Shown: positions 15,202-22,683 of the stretch, one piece after another
Layout: every line of letters starts with the position of its first letter
Numbering within the stretch: the first letter of the stretch is position 1
Virus record (IMG/VR): IMGVR_UViG_3300009149_000093
Location: 1-41,189 of that record
Length of the DNA: 41,189 bases
Origin: a virus
Strand: one strand, 5' to 3'
Translations under genes and position numbers: made by a program
Notes under the pieces: model-generated
The model's input: only the letters and a program-made list of their open reading frames with translations
The model's database searches: none
What the model was told of the DNA's origin: nothing

Positions 15202-15687
15202 TCAATCCGACTCGACGAAGAGTACTTCTTCGTCAGTCGAGTAAAGGTCTTCTTCGTCGCCCTCAAGCTCATAACCGGGATCCACGAGATCGTCGGTCGG
15301 GAACACCTGCTCCCCTCTATCGTGGGTGTAGGTCCCCTCTTCGGAGCCACGCTCGAAGTGTTCTTCGTCGGACTCCTCCTTGCGGGTCTTCCGCTTCTTC
15401 TCGGCCTCGTCAGTGAAAGAATAGGTGAACCCGAGTTCCTTCCATAGATCACGCGGAGACTTGCCCAGCTTGTTGGCGATCCCGGACAGTCGGGCCCACT
15501 TGACCTTCGCCTGTGACTCAAGCTCCGGCAGACCCGCTTCCTCCCGCTTCCGTTTGACCGTCGCCCGCAAACCGGCGTACTCGTCCCACATTTCCGAGAA
15601 CATTTCTTTCAGCTTGCCCTCGTCAGACGGCAGCTTTGGCGGAACCTTCGTCGGCCCCACCTTCCTGCTTATTTTCTTCTTAGACAT
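15202..15687 (-). CDS. Charged hypothetical protein with acidic tail, 161 aa
   Basis: A basic N-terminus of about 20 residues leads into helical segments (about 25-90) with an LSGIANKLGKSPRDLWKEL stretch that could be a short HTH. The last 50 residues are strongly acidic. ATG with GAGG upstream; the stop is just before the SD of the SWIM gene. No family is recognised. Confidence 0.6.
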   Translation of the reverse strand: MSKKKISRKVGPTKVPPKLPSDEGKLKEMFSEMWDEYAGLRATVKRKREEAGLPELESQAKVKWARLSGIANKLGKSPRDLWKELGFTYSFTDEAEKKRKTRKEESDEEHFERGSEEGTYTHDRGEQVFPTDDLVDPGYELEGDEEDLYSTDEEVLFVESD

Positions 15688-15717
15688 ATCGCTTACCTCA
15701 CTTGACTACACGTTGTT

Positions 15718-15740
15718 GCCTAGCCCGACGTGGACTAGGC
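15718..15740 (-). terminator. Stem-loop over a stop codon
   Basis: GCCTAG pairs with CTAGGC around an 11-base loop; the stop codon of the 15735-16223 gene is within the stem. No U-tract follows, so it may be an RNA-processing or attenuation structure rather than a true terminator. Confidence 0.4.
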
Positions 15741-16223
15741 GTTCTCCGGCCGGTCAAGGGCGACGAACTTCGTTCGCTTGCCCTCGAGCTGGTCCCAGTA
15801 CTTGTGCGCTTGCTCCTCACCGAAGTGGGACACCAGCGCACCCTTGGTGTTGGCGGCACTTGCCGTCCCGATCTTCTCGTCCACGGTCAGGGTGCTCCCG
15901 TCGGGGAGATCCAGACACCTGGTCTCAGGTTCTGCACCCTCGATCAGAGGCATGACCTCAGACTCCAGGCCCTTCATGCGGGCCTTGCCCTTCTTGAGGT
16001 CGTCGAGGATCTCCTGAAGCTGCACGCCGAGCTTGGTCGCCATGAGCTTCGCCCGCACGGCCTCCTCTTCGTCCTCCAGGGCAGCCAGGCCGTCCTCGAG
16101 AGTCACGATCGACTCACCGACGGCGATAGCACGCTCCCGATAGTCTTCGTTGGGCTCGGGCTTCTTAGGCCGACCCGTCTCCTTCGTCTTGTTGAGCGCC
16201 TTGCCCACTTTCCCTAAAGCCAT
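15735..16223 (-). CDS. Coiled-coil hypothetical protein, 162 aa
   Basis: A lysine-rich start (about residues 1-25) is followed by a long acidic helical region (30-90) with heptad-like leucine/valine spacing, then a C-terminal mixed region. ATG overlaps the sigma-factor gene by ten bases, so it is probably translated together with it. A sigma-factor neighbour with a coiled coil invites the idea of an anti-sigma or co-factor, but there is no motif evidence. Confidence 0.6.
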   Translation of the reverse strand: MALGKVGKALNKTKETGRPKKPEPNEDYRERAIAVGESIVTLEDGLAALEDEEEAVRAKLMATKLGVQLQEILDDLKKGKARMKGLESEVMPLIEGAEPETRCLDLPDGSTLTVDEKIGTASAANTKGALVSHFGEEQAHKYWDQLEGKRTKFVALDRPENA

Positions 16224-16948
16224 GTTTCAAATTCCTTTGCGGTCAGCATGCCCCGGAGTCTCCCCAGGGCGGTGTTTCGGACGTCGCCCACCTTGGACTT
16301 GCCGATAGGTTCCATACCCCACGTTGGGTCCTGCGAGAGATCAGCCACCTCTCGGAAGGTCTTGGTGTCCCAGAACGTGAACTGGAGGACGCGCTGCTCC
16401 GTGGTGTTCAGCTTGCGGATACAGACGAACAGCGCCTCCTGAACTTCCGATAGCTCACGCTCACGGTGGTCGACCATGCCCAGGTAACTGCGACGGCAGC
16501 AAGAAGCCGCGTCGAGTGGACGCACGGTGCCCTCGCTCCCGTCCCAGCCCCCGTCCAGGTCGGTCTTCTTTGTGACGATCGAGGGCTCTTGACCGCCCTG
16601 GCCGGTGTACCACACCTCGGACTCCGACCGCTCCTTGTCCTTGAGTCGCTTCTCCCGCTTGGCTTCCTTGCCCGCGCCGGACCTAGCCCACCACGCGGCG
16701 TACGTCGAGAAGCTGGATCGCCCTTCCTCCCACTTGGAGAGGGCGTGGACCCAAACGTCAATCCGTGCCGACTGCGCCATGTCCTCCGTCTGCGACGGTT
16801 GCCACGGCTTCTTACGCCTTGCGACGTGAGAAATGATTCCCTCACACGCGGTGAGGACCCTATTGATTGAACCCGGGTCGCCGGCTTGAGCCGCCAAAAC
16901 TGTATGGCGTTCCAAGCTAACGCGCCGGGTCTCTTGACCTGCGGTCAT
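16214..16948 (-). CDS. Sigma-70-family RNA polymerase sigma factor
   Basis: In this 244-aa product, region 2 spans about residues 48-97, with a conserved SFSTYAAWWARSG stretch, the counterpart of FSTYATWWIRQ in region 2.3/2.4 that melts and reads the -10 element. Region 4 (about 180-235: LNTTEQRVLQFTF, then a turn, then KSKVGDVRNTALGRLRGML) is the -35-binding HTH. Region 1 is missing and the linker is short, as in phage or group 4 sigma factors. It could direct the host polymerase to the five conserved promoters found in this window. The ATG has AGAGG upstream; its own promoter is a plain sigma-70-like one at 17023-17050. Confidence 0.85.
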   Translation of the reverse strand: MTAGQETRRVSLERHTVLAAQAGDPGSINRVLTACEGIISHVARRKKPWQPSQTEDMAQSARIDVWVHALSKWEEGRSSFSTYAAWWARSGAGKEAKREKRLKDKERSESEVWYTGQGGQEPSIVTKKTDLDGGWDGSEGTVRPLDAASCCRRSYLGMVDHRERELSEVQEALFVCIRKLNTTEQRVLQFTFWDTKTFREVADLSQDPTWGMEPIGKSKVGDVRNTALGRLRGMLTAKEFETWL

Positions 16949-16970
16949 GCTTTACCTCTTGAGTCATTGT

Positions 16971-16983
16971 GGGCGTTTCGCCC
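16971..16983 (-). promoter_or_regulatory. Leader hairpin GGGCG-TTT-CGCCC
   Basis: A 5-bp GC stem with a three-base loop, about 20 bases upstream of the sigma-factor start codon. The same 13-mer stands in the leader of the CobT-like gene (36393-36405). Confidence 0.5.
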
Positions 16984-16995
16984 CTGTCCGGTGGT

Positions 16996-17011
16996 GAGGG
17001 TACACACCCTC
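16996..17011 (-). promoter_or_regulatory. 5'-leader hairpin of the sigma-factor mRNA
   Basis: GAGGGT pairs perfectly with ACCCTC around a four-base loop, beginning about five bases after the predicted transcription start. Confidence 0.55.
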
Positions 17012-17022
17012 CCCACGGATTC

Positions 17023-17050
17023 ATTCTAACCCAAGAGACCGACAAATCAA
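17023..17050 (-). promoter_or_regulatory. Sigma-70-like promoter of the sigma-factor operon
   Basis: On the minus strand, TTGATT (17045-17050), a 16-bp spacer and TAGAAT (17023-17028, five of six bases of TATAAT). It is unlike the CGGACA/TATAAC promoters, so it may be read by the host sigma factor early in infection. The interval 16949-17115 has no gene. Confidence 0.55.
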
Positions 17051-17115
17051 TATGGCCGCGATCCCCTATGTGTGGGGCTTTACGCGCTCACCGACTGATG
17101 CCGGGCGGGGTGCAA

Positions 17116-18591
17116 TTAGCCCCCGCCGCGCACCTTCTCCCCAATGTGGGCGGCACCCATGGGGGACACTCTTCCGATCGCGTCGTTGAAGGGCTGCCAG
17201 AAGGCGAGTACGTCGCTGAGAAGGCTCTCGATCGCGTAGTCGCGAGTCTTCCCCTCGCTGACCTTCTCGAGCTTGCCCACGAGCTTCTGGAGGTTGTCGG
17301 CCGCGCGGCCCACGTCCTTGAGGAACGGCGAGACGTAATTCGTCGCCTTCTCCTCAAGCTCCTTCTTCGCCTCCGGCAGACGCTTCTTGGCGCCCTGCAT
17401 GCTAGTCAGGCTCGCCCTGACCAGGATGAGCTCGTCCTTGACGGCTAGCCAGTCGTGGGTCACCTCACGGTGAGCGGCCTTGGCCTTCTTGGCCTTCTCA
17501 CGCTTGGCGATAAAGGTCTTGGCCTTCTGGTTCTTGGGGATCGCAGCTTCCTGCTTCTTGGCGAGGTCCCCTGCCGTTTTCCGATCCGCCTTGAGCTTGC
17601 GCTCCTTCTGGATCAGCGTGGCACGCTTCTTCTTGAGGCCGGACAGCGCCTTCTTGTAGAGGGCTGGCTGTCCGATAAGCCGATCCAGTTCCTCGACCTC
17701 GTCAAGCAGATCGCGGTAGTCCTTACGCCGCATGGGGAGCTCGTCCAAGAACACGACAACGGCACTCGCCATGAACTTGGCGGCGTCGGAGAGCCCCTGG
17801 CCACCGTCCGCCTGCGAGGACACCAGGAAGCTGGCGAGCTCCTTGGAGACAGTCTCCTGACCCCCCTTGCTGAAGGATTGGGCGCTCTTCAGTCGCTTCT
17901 TGGTGGTCTGCCCGATACCCACGATCGCGCCGGAGATCTCGTCCTTCCTGAGGGTCAGGTGACCCTCCCGAACGAGGTACTCCACACGATCGAGCATTTC
18001 CTTCGTGTCGGGCTGCTTCCTGCCCGCGTCCTTGAGGTCGGACCCAGCCTTCCGAATGGCCACCCGCTTGATCGAAGAGACACTGGCTACGTCCACGTCC
18101 CCACGACGAAGCACAGTGCGGACAGCTTGGAGAATGGCCTTATCGAGAATAGGATCGCTGTGGATCAGTTTGGTCTTGTTCTTGTCGCCGTCTGGGCTCT
18201 CGACCTTCTTCCACTTGCGGGCTCCGGTAGCCTGCCGGCGCTCAATGGCCCCTCGGATACCCTCAAACGCAAGGTTCCCAGCCACGGATCGCATTTGGTT
18301 GATCGAAAGGGACACGAGGTCAGGCTTCTTGTCCTGCTCGCGGAGGAACGCCAGATACTCGTCCTGCAAGGAGGAAGGAATCTGAGCGTAGAGGTCCCTC
18401 TTGAGCTTCTGGGTAAGCTGCGGACCACCTCCAGCCCGACGGGCGCTACCCCCGACCCTGGCCTTCTGACGGACCACCCCCTTGGCGTTCACCGTGGGCT
18501 GAATCCCGTACAGGTCGGAAAGCTGCTTCTTGGTGAGCCGACGCTCGGTGAGCACGGCAAGACTCGACAGCGCCTCAGATACGTTGGTCAC
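17116..18591 (-). CDS. Large helical/coiled-coil hypothetical protein, 491 aa
   Basis: GTG start with GCAGGAGG at ideal spacing; its first bases overlap the preceding TGA as GTGA. The protein is basic and nearly all helical. The C-terminal half has a long lysine/alanine/glutamate coiled coil (about residues 300-440), including dense stretches of K, E and A. There is no ATPase or nuclease motif and no signal peptide. A scaffold, structural or nucleoid-associated role is possible but unsupported. It is the last gene of the run beginning near 20.5 kb. Confidence 0.65.
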   Translation of the reverse strand: MTNVSEALSSLAVLTERRLTKKQLSDLYGIQPTVNAKGVVRQKARVGGSARRAGGGPQLTQKLKRDLYAQIPSSLQDEYLAFLREQDKKPDLVSLSINQMRSVAGNLAFEGIRGAIERRQATGARKWKKVESPDGDKNKTKLIHSDPILDKAILQAVRTVLRRGDVDVASVSSIKRVAIRKAGSDLKDAGRKQPDTKEMLDRVEYLVREGHLTLRKDEISGAIVGIGQTTKKRLKSAQSFSKGGQETVSKELASFLVSSQADGGQGLSDAAKFMASAVVVFLDELPMRRKDYRDLLDEVEELDRLIGQPALYKKALSGLKKKRATLIQKERKLKADRKTAGDLAKKQEAAIPKNQKAKTFIAKREKAKKAKAAHREVTHDWLAVKDELILVRASLTSMQGAKKRLPEAKKELEEKATNYVSPFLKDVGRAADNLQKLVGKLEKVSEGKTRDYAIESLLSDVLAFWQPFNDAIGRVSPMGAAHIGEKVRGGG

Positions 18592-18752
18592 GGGGATTCC
18601 TCCTGCTCGCTGATCTTACCTCCGCACTCGGAGCAGGACCACGCTCCCTTCCCGTCTGCGACTGCAACCTGATTGCATGAAGGGCAGCGTAGGAGCAGGT
18701 GGAACTGACCTATCGGCGGGTGGAGCACCGGCTCCGGTTTCTTCTCGCTCAT
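18588..18752 (-). CDS. Zinc-ribbon protein, 54 aa
   Basis: A very short gene, easily missed: ATG at 18750-18752 two bases after the upstream TAG, and a stop that overlaps the next GTG start by four bases. It encodes two CxxC knuckles (CPSC and CSEC) about 15 residues apart, a classic rubredoxin-type zinc ribbon, followed by a short acidic tail. The overlap geometry on both sides strongly supports it as real. The first knuckle is partly encoded by a 17-bp palindrome variant. Function unknown; zinc ribbons this small usually mediate protein or nucleic-acid contacts. Confidence 0.75.
   Translation of the reverse strand: MSEKKPEPVLHPPIGQFHLLLRCPSCNQVAVADGKGAWSCSECGGKISEQEESP
18662..18678. repeat. 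17-bp palindrome, degenerate
   Basis: CTGCAACC-T-GATTGCAT: two changes in the left arm, one in the right. It lies inside the 54-aa zinc-ribbon gene. Confidence 0.55.
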
Positions 18753-18754
18753 GG

Positions 18755-19138
18755 CTACGTCTCCGTGGTCTCTAGTTCAAACGTCGCTTGGCCGATCCTC
18801 ACCGGGTCGAACTCCGTTCCGGTGGCCAGCACTCGCACGGTCAGCCTGCCCTCGTCCTGCAACTCGTGTTCCGTCACGATCCATACGTGACTTCCCGGTC
18901 TGACGCCCGCGTAGTTCCAGTCCACAGCTACAGCCCCCAACTGGCCTATGTCGCAGCCGCTGCACGAGATCAGCACCTCGACGGAGGTCAAGTTCTGCCT
19001 GAGGATCAACAAGTGAAGGTCTTGGTGCTCGCACTGGATCCCCGCCCTGGCCCTCTCACGCTCGAGAGCCTCCAGTGACTCTCGGTCTCCGTCCACCGCC
19101 GCTCGACGTTCTGCGGATCTGATTGTTGCGTCGCTCAT
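18755..19138 (-). CDS. Hypothetical protein with central CxxC, 127 aa
   Basis: The ATG at 19136-19138 overlaps the upstream stop as ATGA, with GAGGTC before it. A basic/acidic helical start (about 1-40) is followed by a beta-rich domain with an ISCSGCDIG knuckle and alternating strands (HVWIVTEHEL, LTVRVLATGTEF). No second zinc pair is seen. The much longer frame to 19510 is antisense-like filler and rejected. Confidence 0.6.
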   Translation of the reverse strand: MSDATIRSAERRAAVDGDRESLEALERERARAGIQCEHQDLHLLILRQNLTSVEVLISCSGCDIGQLGAVAVDWNYAGVRPGSHVWIVTEHELQDEGRLTVRVLATGTEFDPVRIGQATFELETTET

Positions 19139-19374
19139 GGCTGACCTCGACCTCTGTCGATAGCCAGCAGCTTGTCGTGAACGTCCTTCAGACGGTCGCC
19201 GAAGGCATAGAGGTTCTGGAGTGTCTGCTCCTCGGCAAGCTCCTTGGCCACGAACTCGCCGTCCGTGTTGGTCTGGCAGGCCAGGACCAGGATCCGCCTC
19301 GCCTCCTCCTCCGTGTCGACGCTGTATACGGGCAGGTGCCCCTCGGGGACGGTTCGACCGAACCGCACGATCAC
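19135..19374 (-). CDS. Hypothetical protein, 79 aa
   Basis: GTG start three bases after the stop of a 16-codon frame. The product is a mixed alpha/beta start (about 1-30) followed by a helical, acidic region. No motif. It overlaps the next gene by four bases (ATGA), so translation is probably coupled through 20.1-18.6 kb. Confidence 0.55.
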   Translation of the reverse strand: MIVRFGRTVPEGHLPVYSVDTEEEARRILVLACQTNTDGEFVAKELAEEQTLQNLYAFGDRLKDVHDKLLAIDRGRGQP

Positions 19375-19377
19375 TGC

Positions 19378-19428
19378 TCAGTAAATCTTGATCGGCTTGG
19401 CTAGGAAGCGGGAGGGTGTGGGTTTCAT
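19378..19428 (-). CDS. Possible 16-codon coupling ORF
   Basis: ATG at 19426-19428 overlaps the upstream TGA as ATGA; the frame gives a 16-residue basic peptide and stops three bases before the next GTG. It may keep ribosomes moving between two genes rather than make a working product. It could equally be chance. Confidence 0.35.
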   Translation of the reverse strand: MKPTPSRFLAKPIKIY

Positions 19429-20063
19429 GCGGTCTCTTCTTCTGCCATGAACGGCGAAACGATCTGAATGCAGTTGGGCCGCCCGTTCTCGTAACGAGCC
19501 TCCCAGCCACGAATGCTCGTGTCCTGGCCGGGCATGTATATGAACGCGTCGGCTAGGTCCTCGAAGGCCCAGGACCTCACGCGAATGATCATGTTCCAGT
19601 CGGCCACCGTCCGGTAATCCCGGTGCGACACCAGCACCTTGCGCATGACCCCGCCGGGCGGACCTCCGGCCCACTGGTCGGCGAGTAGGGTGAACCTCCA
19701 GTGCTCGTCAGGGGTGACGAAGTGGTGCTCGAAGTTCCCCTTGTCGAGGAGGGCCATGACCTCTGGCGTGTATCCCTTCATGCCGTCAGGCAGGTCAACC
19801 ATGCCGTCGGCCATGATCTTCATGATCTCGGGGTTGAGAGGGTTTGGGGGGTCCTTCAGCATGCGCTGCCGGAGTGCCTCGTAGAACTCAAGCTGGTGGG
19901 TAGCTGTGACCTCTCGCTCCCACTCGTAACGGCTCATGCCTGTCTCGGCTGTCCACTGGATCTTCGGCACCACCGTCCTCGGCATGTGGAAGGCGTTGAG
20001 CGACTGCTTCAACGGATTGCAGACCATGCGGTAGGTGCCGTCGGGCTGTTTCTCGCTCTTCAT
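19425..20063 (-). CDS. Hypothetical protein, 212 aa
   Basis: ATG at 20061-20063 overlapping the SWIM gene stop, with GAGGTG ten bases upstream. The protein is methionine- and tryptophan-rich with a central acidic/helical part and a beta-rich C-terminal half (VRSWAFEDLADAFIYMPGQ, RYENGRPNCIQIVSPF). It has no recognised active-site motif, membrane segment or signal. The longer frame upstream (to 20360) is rejected. Confidence 0.6.
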   Translation of the reverse strand: MKSEKQPDGTYRMVCNPLKQSLNAFHMPRTVVPKIQWTAETGMSRYEWEREVTATHQLEFYEALRQRMLKDPPNPLNPEIMKIMADGMVDLPDGMKGYTPEVMALLDKGNFEHHFVTPDEHWRFTLLADQWAGGPPGGVMRKVLVSHRDYRTVADWNMIIRVRSWAFEDLADAFIYMPGQDTSIRGWEARYENGRPNCIQIVSPFMAEEETA

Positions 20064-20482
20064 GAGACGTTCACCTCGAACGGAACCCCGTTCACGAAGA
20101 AGCGCACGCACTCCGGTTGGTCTGGCTCCTCTGTTAGCTCGGCCGTAATGGAGACAGCCAGGAACTCGCCAGCACTGTCCCGAAGCACTGTCGTCACGAA
20201 GGACCCAGTTACGCCGGCCAGGGCGCCCTCGACCTTCTTGGTCGCGACCTCCAGGTCGGTCTCCGACGGGGACAACGAGCCGCTTCGATCCTCGAGCAGG
20301 ACCGCCAAGAACTTGGTGTGGCGGCAGGACTTCCTGAACCTGAATCCAGGGCACTCGCACGCCCCGGTGCCGTCCACCGTGTATGTCTCTGTGGGTGTGG
20401 CGTCCGTGTCCTCGAACTTGGACACCTGGTAACCCTCGCTGTCCTTATCCGGGACAGCGACATACTTCTTCTCACGCGCCAT
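20060..20482 (-). CDS. SWIM zinc-finger protein, 140 aa
   Basis: Cys42, Cys44, Cys53 and His55 form a CxC...CxH SWIM finger (CECPGF...SCRH), the second in this genome after 14039-15190. SWIM modules bind DNA or protein in SWI2/SNF2 ATPases, MuDR transposases and Rad51-associated factors. The remainder is a beta-rich domain of about 80 residues with no known match. The ATG at 20480-20482 has GGAGGTG. The location in the recombination/replication part of the genome suits a recombination accessory role, an inference only. Confidence 0.7.
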   Translation of the reverse strand: MAREKKYVAVPDKDSEGYQVSKFEDTDATPTETYTVDGTGACECPGFRFRKSCRHTKFLAVLLEDRSGSLSPSETDLEVATKKVEGALAGVTGSFVTTVLRDSAGEFLAVSITAELTEEPDQPECVRFFVNGVPFEVNVS

Positions 20483-20501
20483 GATAGGCACCTCCGTACA
20501 T

Positions 20502-20537
20502 GCAGGCGGGGGCCAGGCTACCCCGACCCCCGCCTGC
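20502..20537 (-). terminator. Strong stem-loop between two genes
   Basis: A perfect 11-bp stem (GCAGGCGGGGG with CCCCCGCCTGC) around a 14-base loop fills most of the 20483-20549 gap. No U-tract follows, so termination may need Rho or the structure may protect or process the mRNA. Confidence 0.65.
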
Positions 20538-20549
20538 TGGTGTTTCGGA

Positions 20550-20819
20550 CTACTCCTCGCCGAAGTGGTCCTTGTGGTTGATCTGAATTTGGAGCAACGC
20601 AGCCACCCCCGCCATGAGGATAGCGTCGTTCTCCAGGACCCTCGTGTCCACCAGCCTCCGCTCCTGCCAAGTGATCGACTGCGCCTTGTCAGCCAAGATC
20701 TTGTGCAGCCTGCCGGTCTCGCCGCACTGAACCTGCATGTCGACCAGTAAGAGCTTCAGGTCCGTCTTGCTGACCCTGGCGATCTCGAGCTCTTCGATAG
20801 GAACGTGTTGGTGTTGCAT
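20550..20819 (-). CDS. Hypothetical helical protein, 89 aa
   Basis: ATG at 20817-20819 with CAGGAC upstream; it lies 20 bases after the acidic-protein gene. Mostly helical with a hydrophobic segment (about 65-78: ILMAGVAALLQIQI) that is too short and polar for a clear membrane span. No family recognised. Confidence 0.6.
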   Translation of the reverse strand: MQHQHVPIEELEIARVSKTDLKLLLVDMQVQCGETGRLHKILADKAQSITWQERRLVDTRVLENDAILMAGVAALLQIQINHKDHFGEE

Positions 20820-20839
20820 GTCGTCGTCCTGTTCTCCGC

Positions 20840-21442
20840 TCACGCGATCTCCGTCATGACCAGCTTGGTCACAACCTTGAGCGCTACGATCTGCTTGATC
20901 TGGTGGATCTCGATCTCCTTGCCTTCGAGCCGGTCGGCATGCTTGCGCATCCACGACTGGCACTTGGCGGTGCTGACAAGCCGCTCCGCTTCGTCGTCCG
21001 AGATCGAGAGGGGGACGAGCGCAGGTATTTCAACGATCACAGGCTCGCCACCCTCCTCAGCAGGTGCTCGCTTGGCCTTGAAGTTCTTCCGCTCGTAGAT
21101 CATGAACGGCGAGGAACGTCCCGAGGTCTTGGCCTTCGGCGCTTTGGCGGCCCTGGTCACGGTGACGTGGGCAGCAACCTCACGCGCAGGGGTAGCGGCT
21201 TCTTCTTCCGCTTCTTCCTCGTCCTCCGGCTCCTCCTCCTCGGACTCCTCCTCGTCGTCCTCCTCCTCAGAGTCGTCTTCTTCCCCGTCTTCTTCCTCGT
21301 CTTCTTCCTCGTCTTCTTCCTCTTCTTCGGAGTCGTCGTCCTCTTCGAGGCCCTCCTCCTCGTCGTCGGTCAGCGGCTCCTCCTCAGCAGGGCTGCTTCG
21401 GGCGGTCTTCTTCTTGACTGGCGTCAGCCGTTTACGGGCCAT
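20840..21442 (-). CDS. Highly acidic protein, 200 aa
   Basis: Residues about 18-85 are almost unbroken glutamate/aspartate, preceded by a short basic start and followed by an Ala/Lys-rich linker and a C-terminal helical domain (about 105-200). Such D/E tracts can mimic DNA or bind basic proteins. The acidic codons include a 12-bp tandem repeat (21274-21321). It has its own conserved promoter (21577-21606) with a hairpin leader and a 17-bp palindrome (21479-21495) in front, which implies regulated, probably high expression. ATG with AAGGAGG. Confidence 0.65.
   Translation of the reverse strand: MARKRLTPVKKKTARSSPAEEEPLTDDEEEGLEEDDDSEEEEEDEEEDEEEDGEEDDSEEEDDEEESEEEEPEDEEEAEEEAATPAREVAAHVTVTRAAKAPKAKTSGRSSPFMIYERKNFKAKRAPAEEGGEPVIVEIPALVPLSISDDEAERLVSTAKCQSWMRKHADRLEGKEIEIHQIKQIVALKVVTKLVMTEIA
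21274..21321 (-). repeat. 12-bp tandem repeat in an acidic tract
   Basis: Four units of CGTCTTCTTCCT (plus strand; the first unit has one change) encode part of the glutamate/aspartate run. This is a low-complexity coding repeat. Confidence 0.75.
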
Positions 21443-21478
21443 GTCGGCTCCTCCTTGGTGTCTTGGTGTCTTGGTGTC

Positions 21479-21495
21479 GTGCAATCCGATTGCAC
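21479..21495. repeat. 17-bp palindrome, perfect copy
   Basis: GTGCAATC-C-GATTGCAC in the leader between promoter 21577-21606 and the acidic-protein start at 21442, the clearest regulatory placement of any copy. Confidence 0.9.
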
Positions 21496-21552
21496 GGATC
21501 GTTAAATGGCTCAGGGGCCGACAGCAATGCGCTGACGACCCCTGAAAATGAG

Positions 21553-21572
21553 TGGGTGTCCGAAGACTCCCA
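21553..21572 (-). promoter_or_regulatory. 5'-leader hairpin with UUCG loop
   Basis: Minus-strand RNA UGGG-A-GUC, loop UUCG, GAC-A-CCCA: a stem with one internal mismatch closed by a stable cUUCGg tetraloop, at the predicted 5' end of the acidic-protein mRNA. Confidence 0.65.
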
Positions 21573-21576
21573 AGTG

Positions 21577-21606
21577 GTTATAGACCCCGGACGCGTGCTG
21601 TGTCCG
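21577..21606 (-). promoter_or_regulatory. Conserved phage promoter, copy 1
   Basis: Minus strand CGGACA, exactly 18 bp, TATAAC. The -10 flank GGTCTATAACC is nearly invariant across the five copies. It drives 20840-21442. Confidence 0.8.
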
Positions 21607-21619
21607 GTGAATGCAACCG

Positions 21620-22579
21620 CTAGGCGGTGGCTTCCGCGGTCTTCGCCCGACGACGCGTCGGAGCCTTCTTGACCTCGCCCGCAGCCTTGGTCCCCGTCTT
21701 CTTCTTCTTCTTGCGGCGCTTCTTCGGGAGACCGGCTCCGGCCTCCGCCGCCTCGGCAGGGGTCAGCTTCTCAGCGGACTTGTCCTCCGCAGCCTCAGCC
21801 TCCTCGGCCTCCGGCTCCTTCTTGGCGGGAGCCTTCTTGGCGGGCTCCTTCTTGGTGCCCTTGGAGTCGGACTGGAGTTCCTTCACGAAGGTGCGAACCT
21901 TCTTGAACATTTCCGGGTCCTTGAGGGCGACGACCTTGACACCGTAGACGCGCTGGACGGACTTGAGCACGGAGGGCAGCTTCTGGCTGGGGTCGAGGTG
22001 GCCCGCCATGAACTCGGTGCAGATCAGGTCGAGCAGGTGTCCCCGCTTGTCCGACCCAGCCTCAGCCTCGGCAATGGCCAGGGCAGCCTCGACGTTCTCA
22101 GACTGCGCCTTCGCCAACTTGAAGTTGATGTTGGTGTAGTCCTCGTCGGCGTCGGTGTCCCCCTTGAACCGCTTGACCTCCTTCTCCAGGTCGCTGACCT
22201 TGAGAGTCCGGGCCTTATCGAGCCACGTGTCGATCGTGTCCTCGTCCACGAGGTTGACGATCTTGCTGAGCTTCGTCCAGCCGATCCGCTCGAGCTTCTT
22301 CCGGGCCACGCCGAGGTCGACCACGAGCCGCTTCCAGATCGTGATCAGGTACTTGGCCTTCCGCTCGGCGAATCCGAGCTCGGAAACGCAGTACTCCTCG
22401 AAGTCCGCGAATCCCCACTCCTCGAAGTAGTCGCCGTAGTACACGTTGTACAGGTGGCGACCCATGTCGGTGTAGGTCTCGTCGACCTTCTTGGCCAGCT
22501 CCTTGAGAGCCTTGCGGGTCGAGTGCTTGGTCTCGCCCTTGTCGTTGAGGAGGACGACTCCCTCTTCTTCTTCGCTCAT
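21620..22579 (-). CDS. Helical protein with histone-H1-like basic tail, 319 aa
   Basis: Residues about 20-225 are a compact helical domain that includes an FEEYCVSELGFAERKAKYL helical stretch and a short WTKLSKIV turn. Residues about 240-319 are a lysine/alanine/proline tail with alternating acidic patches and a run of lysines, like eukaryotic H1 or bacterial HctB/AlgP tails. The tail should coat DNA or RNA. A nucleoid- or replication-associated protein is a reasonable guess, but the core fold is not recognised. The gene has its own promoter and hairpin leader; ATG with AAGGAG. Confidence 0.65.
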   Translation of the reverse strand: MSEEEEGVVLLNDKGETKHSTRKALKELAKKVDETYTDMGRHLYNVYYGDYFEEWGFADFEEYCVSELGFAERKAKYLITIWKRLVVDLGVARKKLERIGWTKLSKIVNLVDEDTIDTWLDKARTLKVSDLEKEVKRFKGDTDADEDYTNINFKLAKAQSENVEAALAIAEAEAGSDKRGHLLDLICTEFMAGHLDPSQKLPSVLKSVQRVYGVKVVALKDPEMFKKVRTFVKELQSDSKGTKKEPAKKAPAKKEPEAEEAEAAEDKSAEKLTPAEAAEAGAGLPKKRRKKKKKTGTKAAGEVKKAPTRRRAKTAEATA

Positions 22580-22603
22580 GACTACACGCTCCTTCAGCGT
22601 TCT

Positions 22604-22631
22604 TGGGTGTCAGGGTGTCCGCTGACACCCA
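22604..22631 (-). promoter_or_regulatory. 5'-leader hairpin, perfect 10-bp stem
   Basis: TGGGTGTCAG pairs with CTGACACCCA around an eight-base loop, directly after the predicted transcription start of promoter copy 2. Confidence 0.75.
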
Positions 22632-22635
22632 GAAG

Positions 22636-22665
22636 GTTATAGACCCGCTACGGCGAGTCTGTCCG
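22636..22665 (-). promoter_or_regulatory. Conserved phage promoter, copy 2
   Basis: Minus strand CGGACA-18 bp-TATAAC. Drives the basic-tail gene 21620-22579. Confidence 0.8.
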
Positions 22666-22683
22666 GTGGTTTGGGTGAGGATC

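Noticed and set aside
18755-19510. 251-codon version of the 127-aa gene
   Set aside because: The upstream 124 codons overlap two better-supported genes in another frame and have arginine-rich filler composition.
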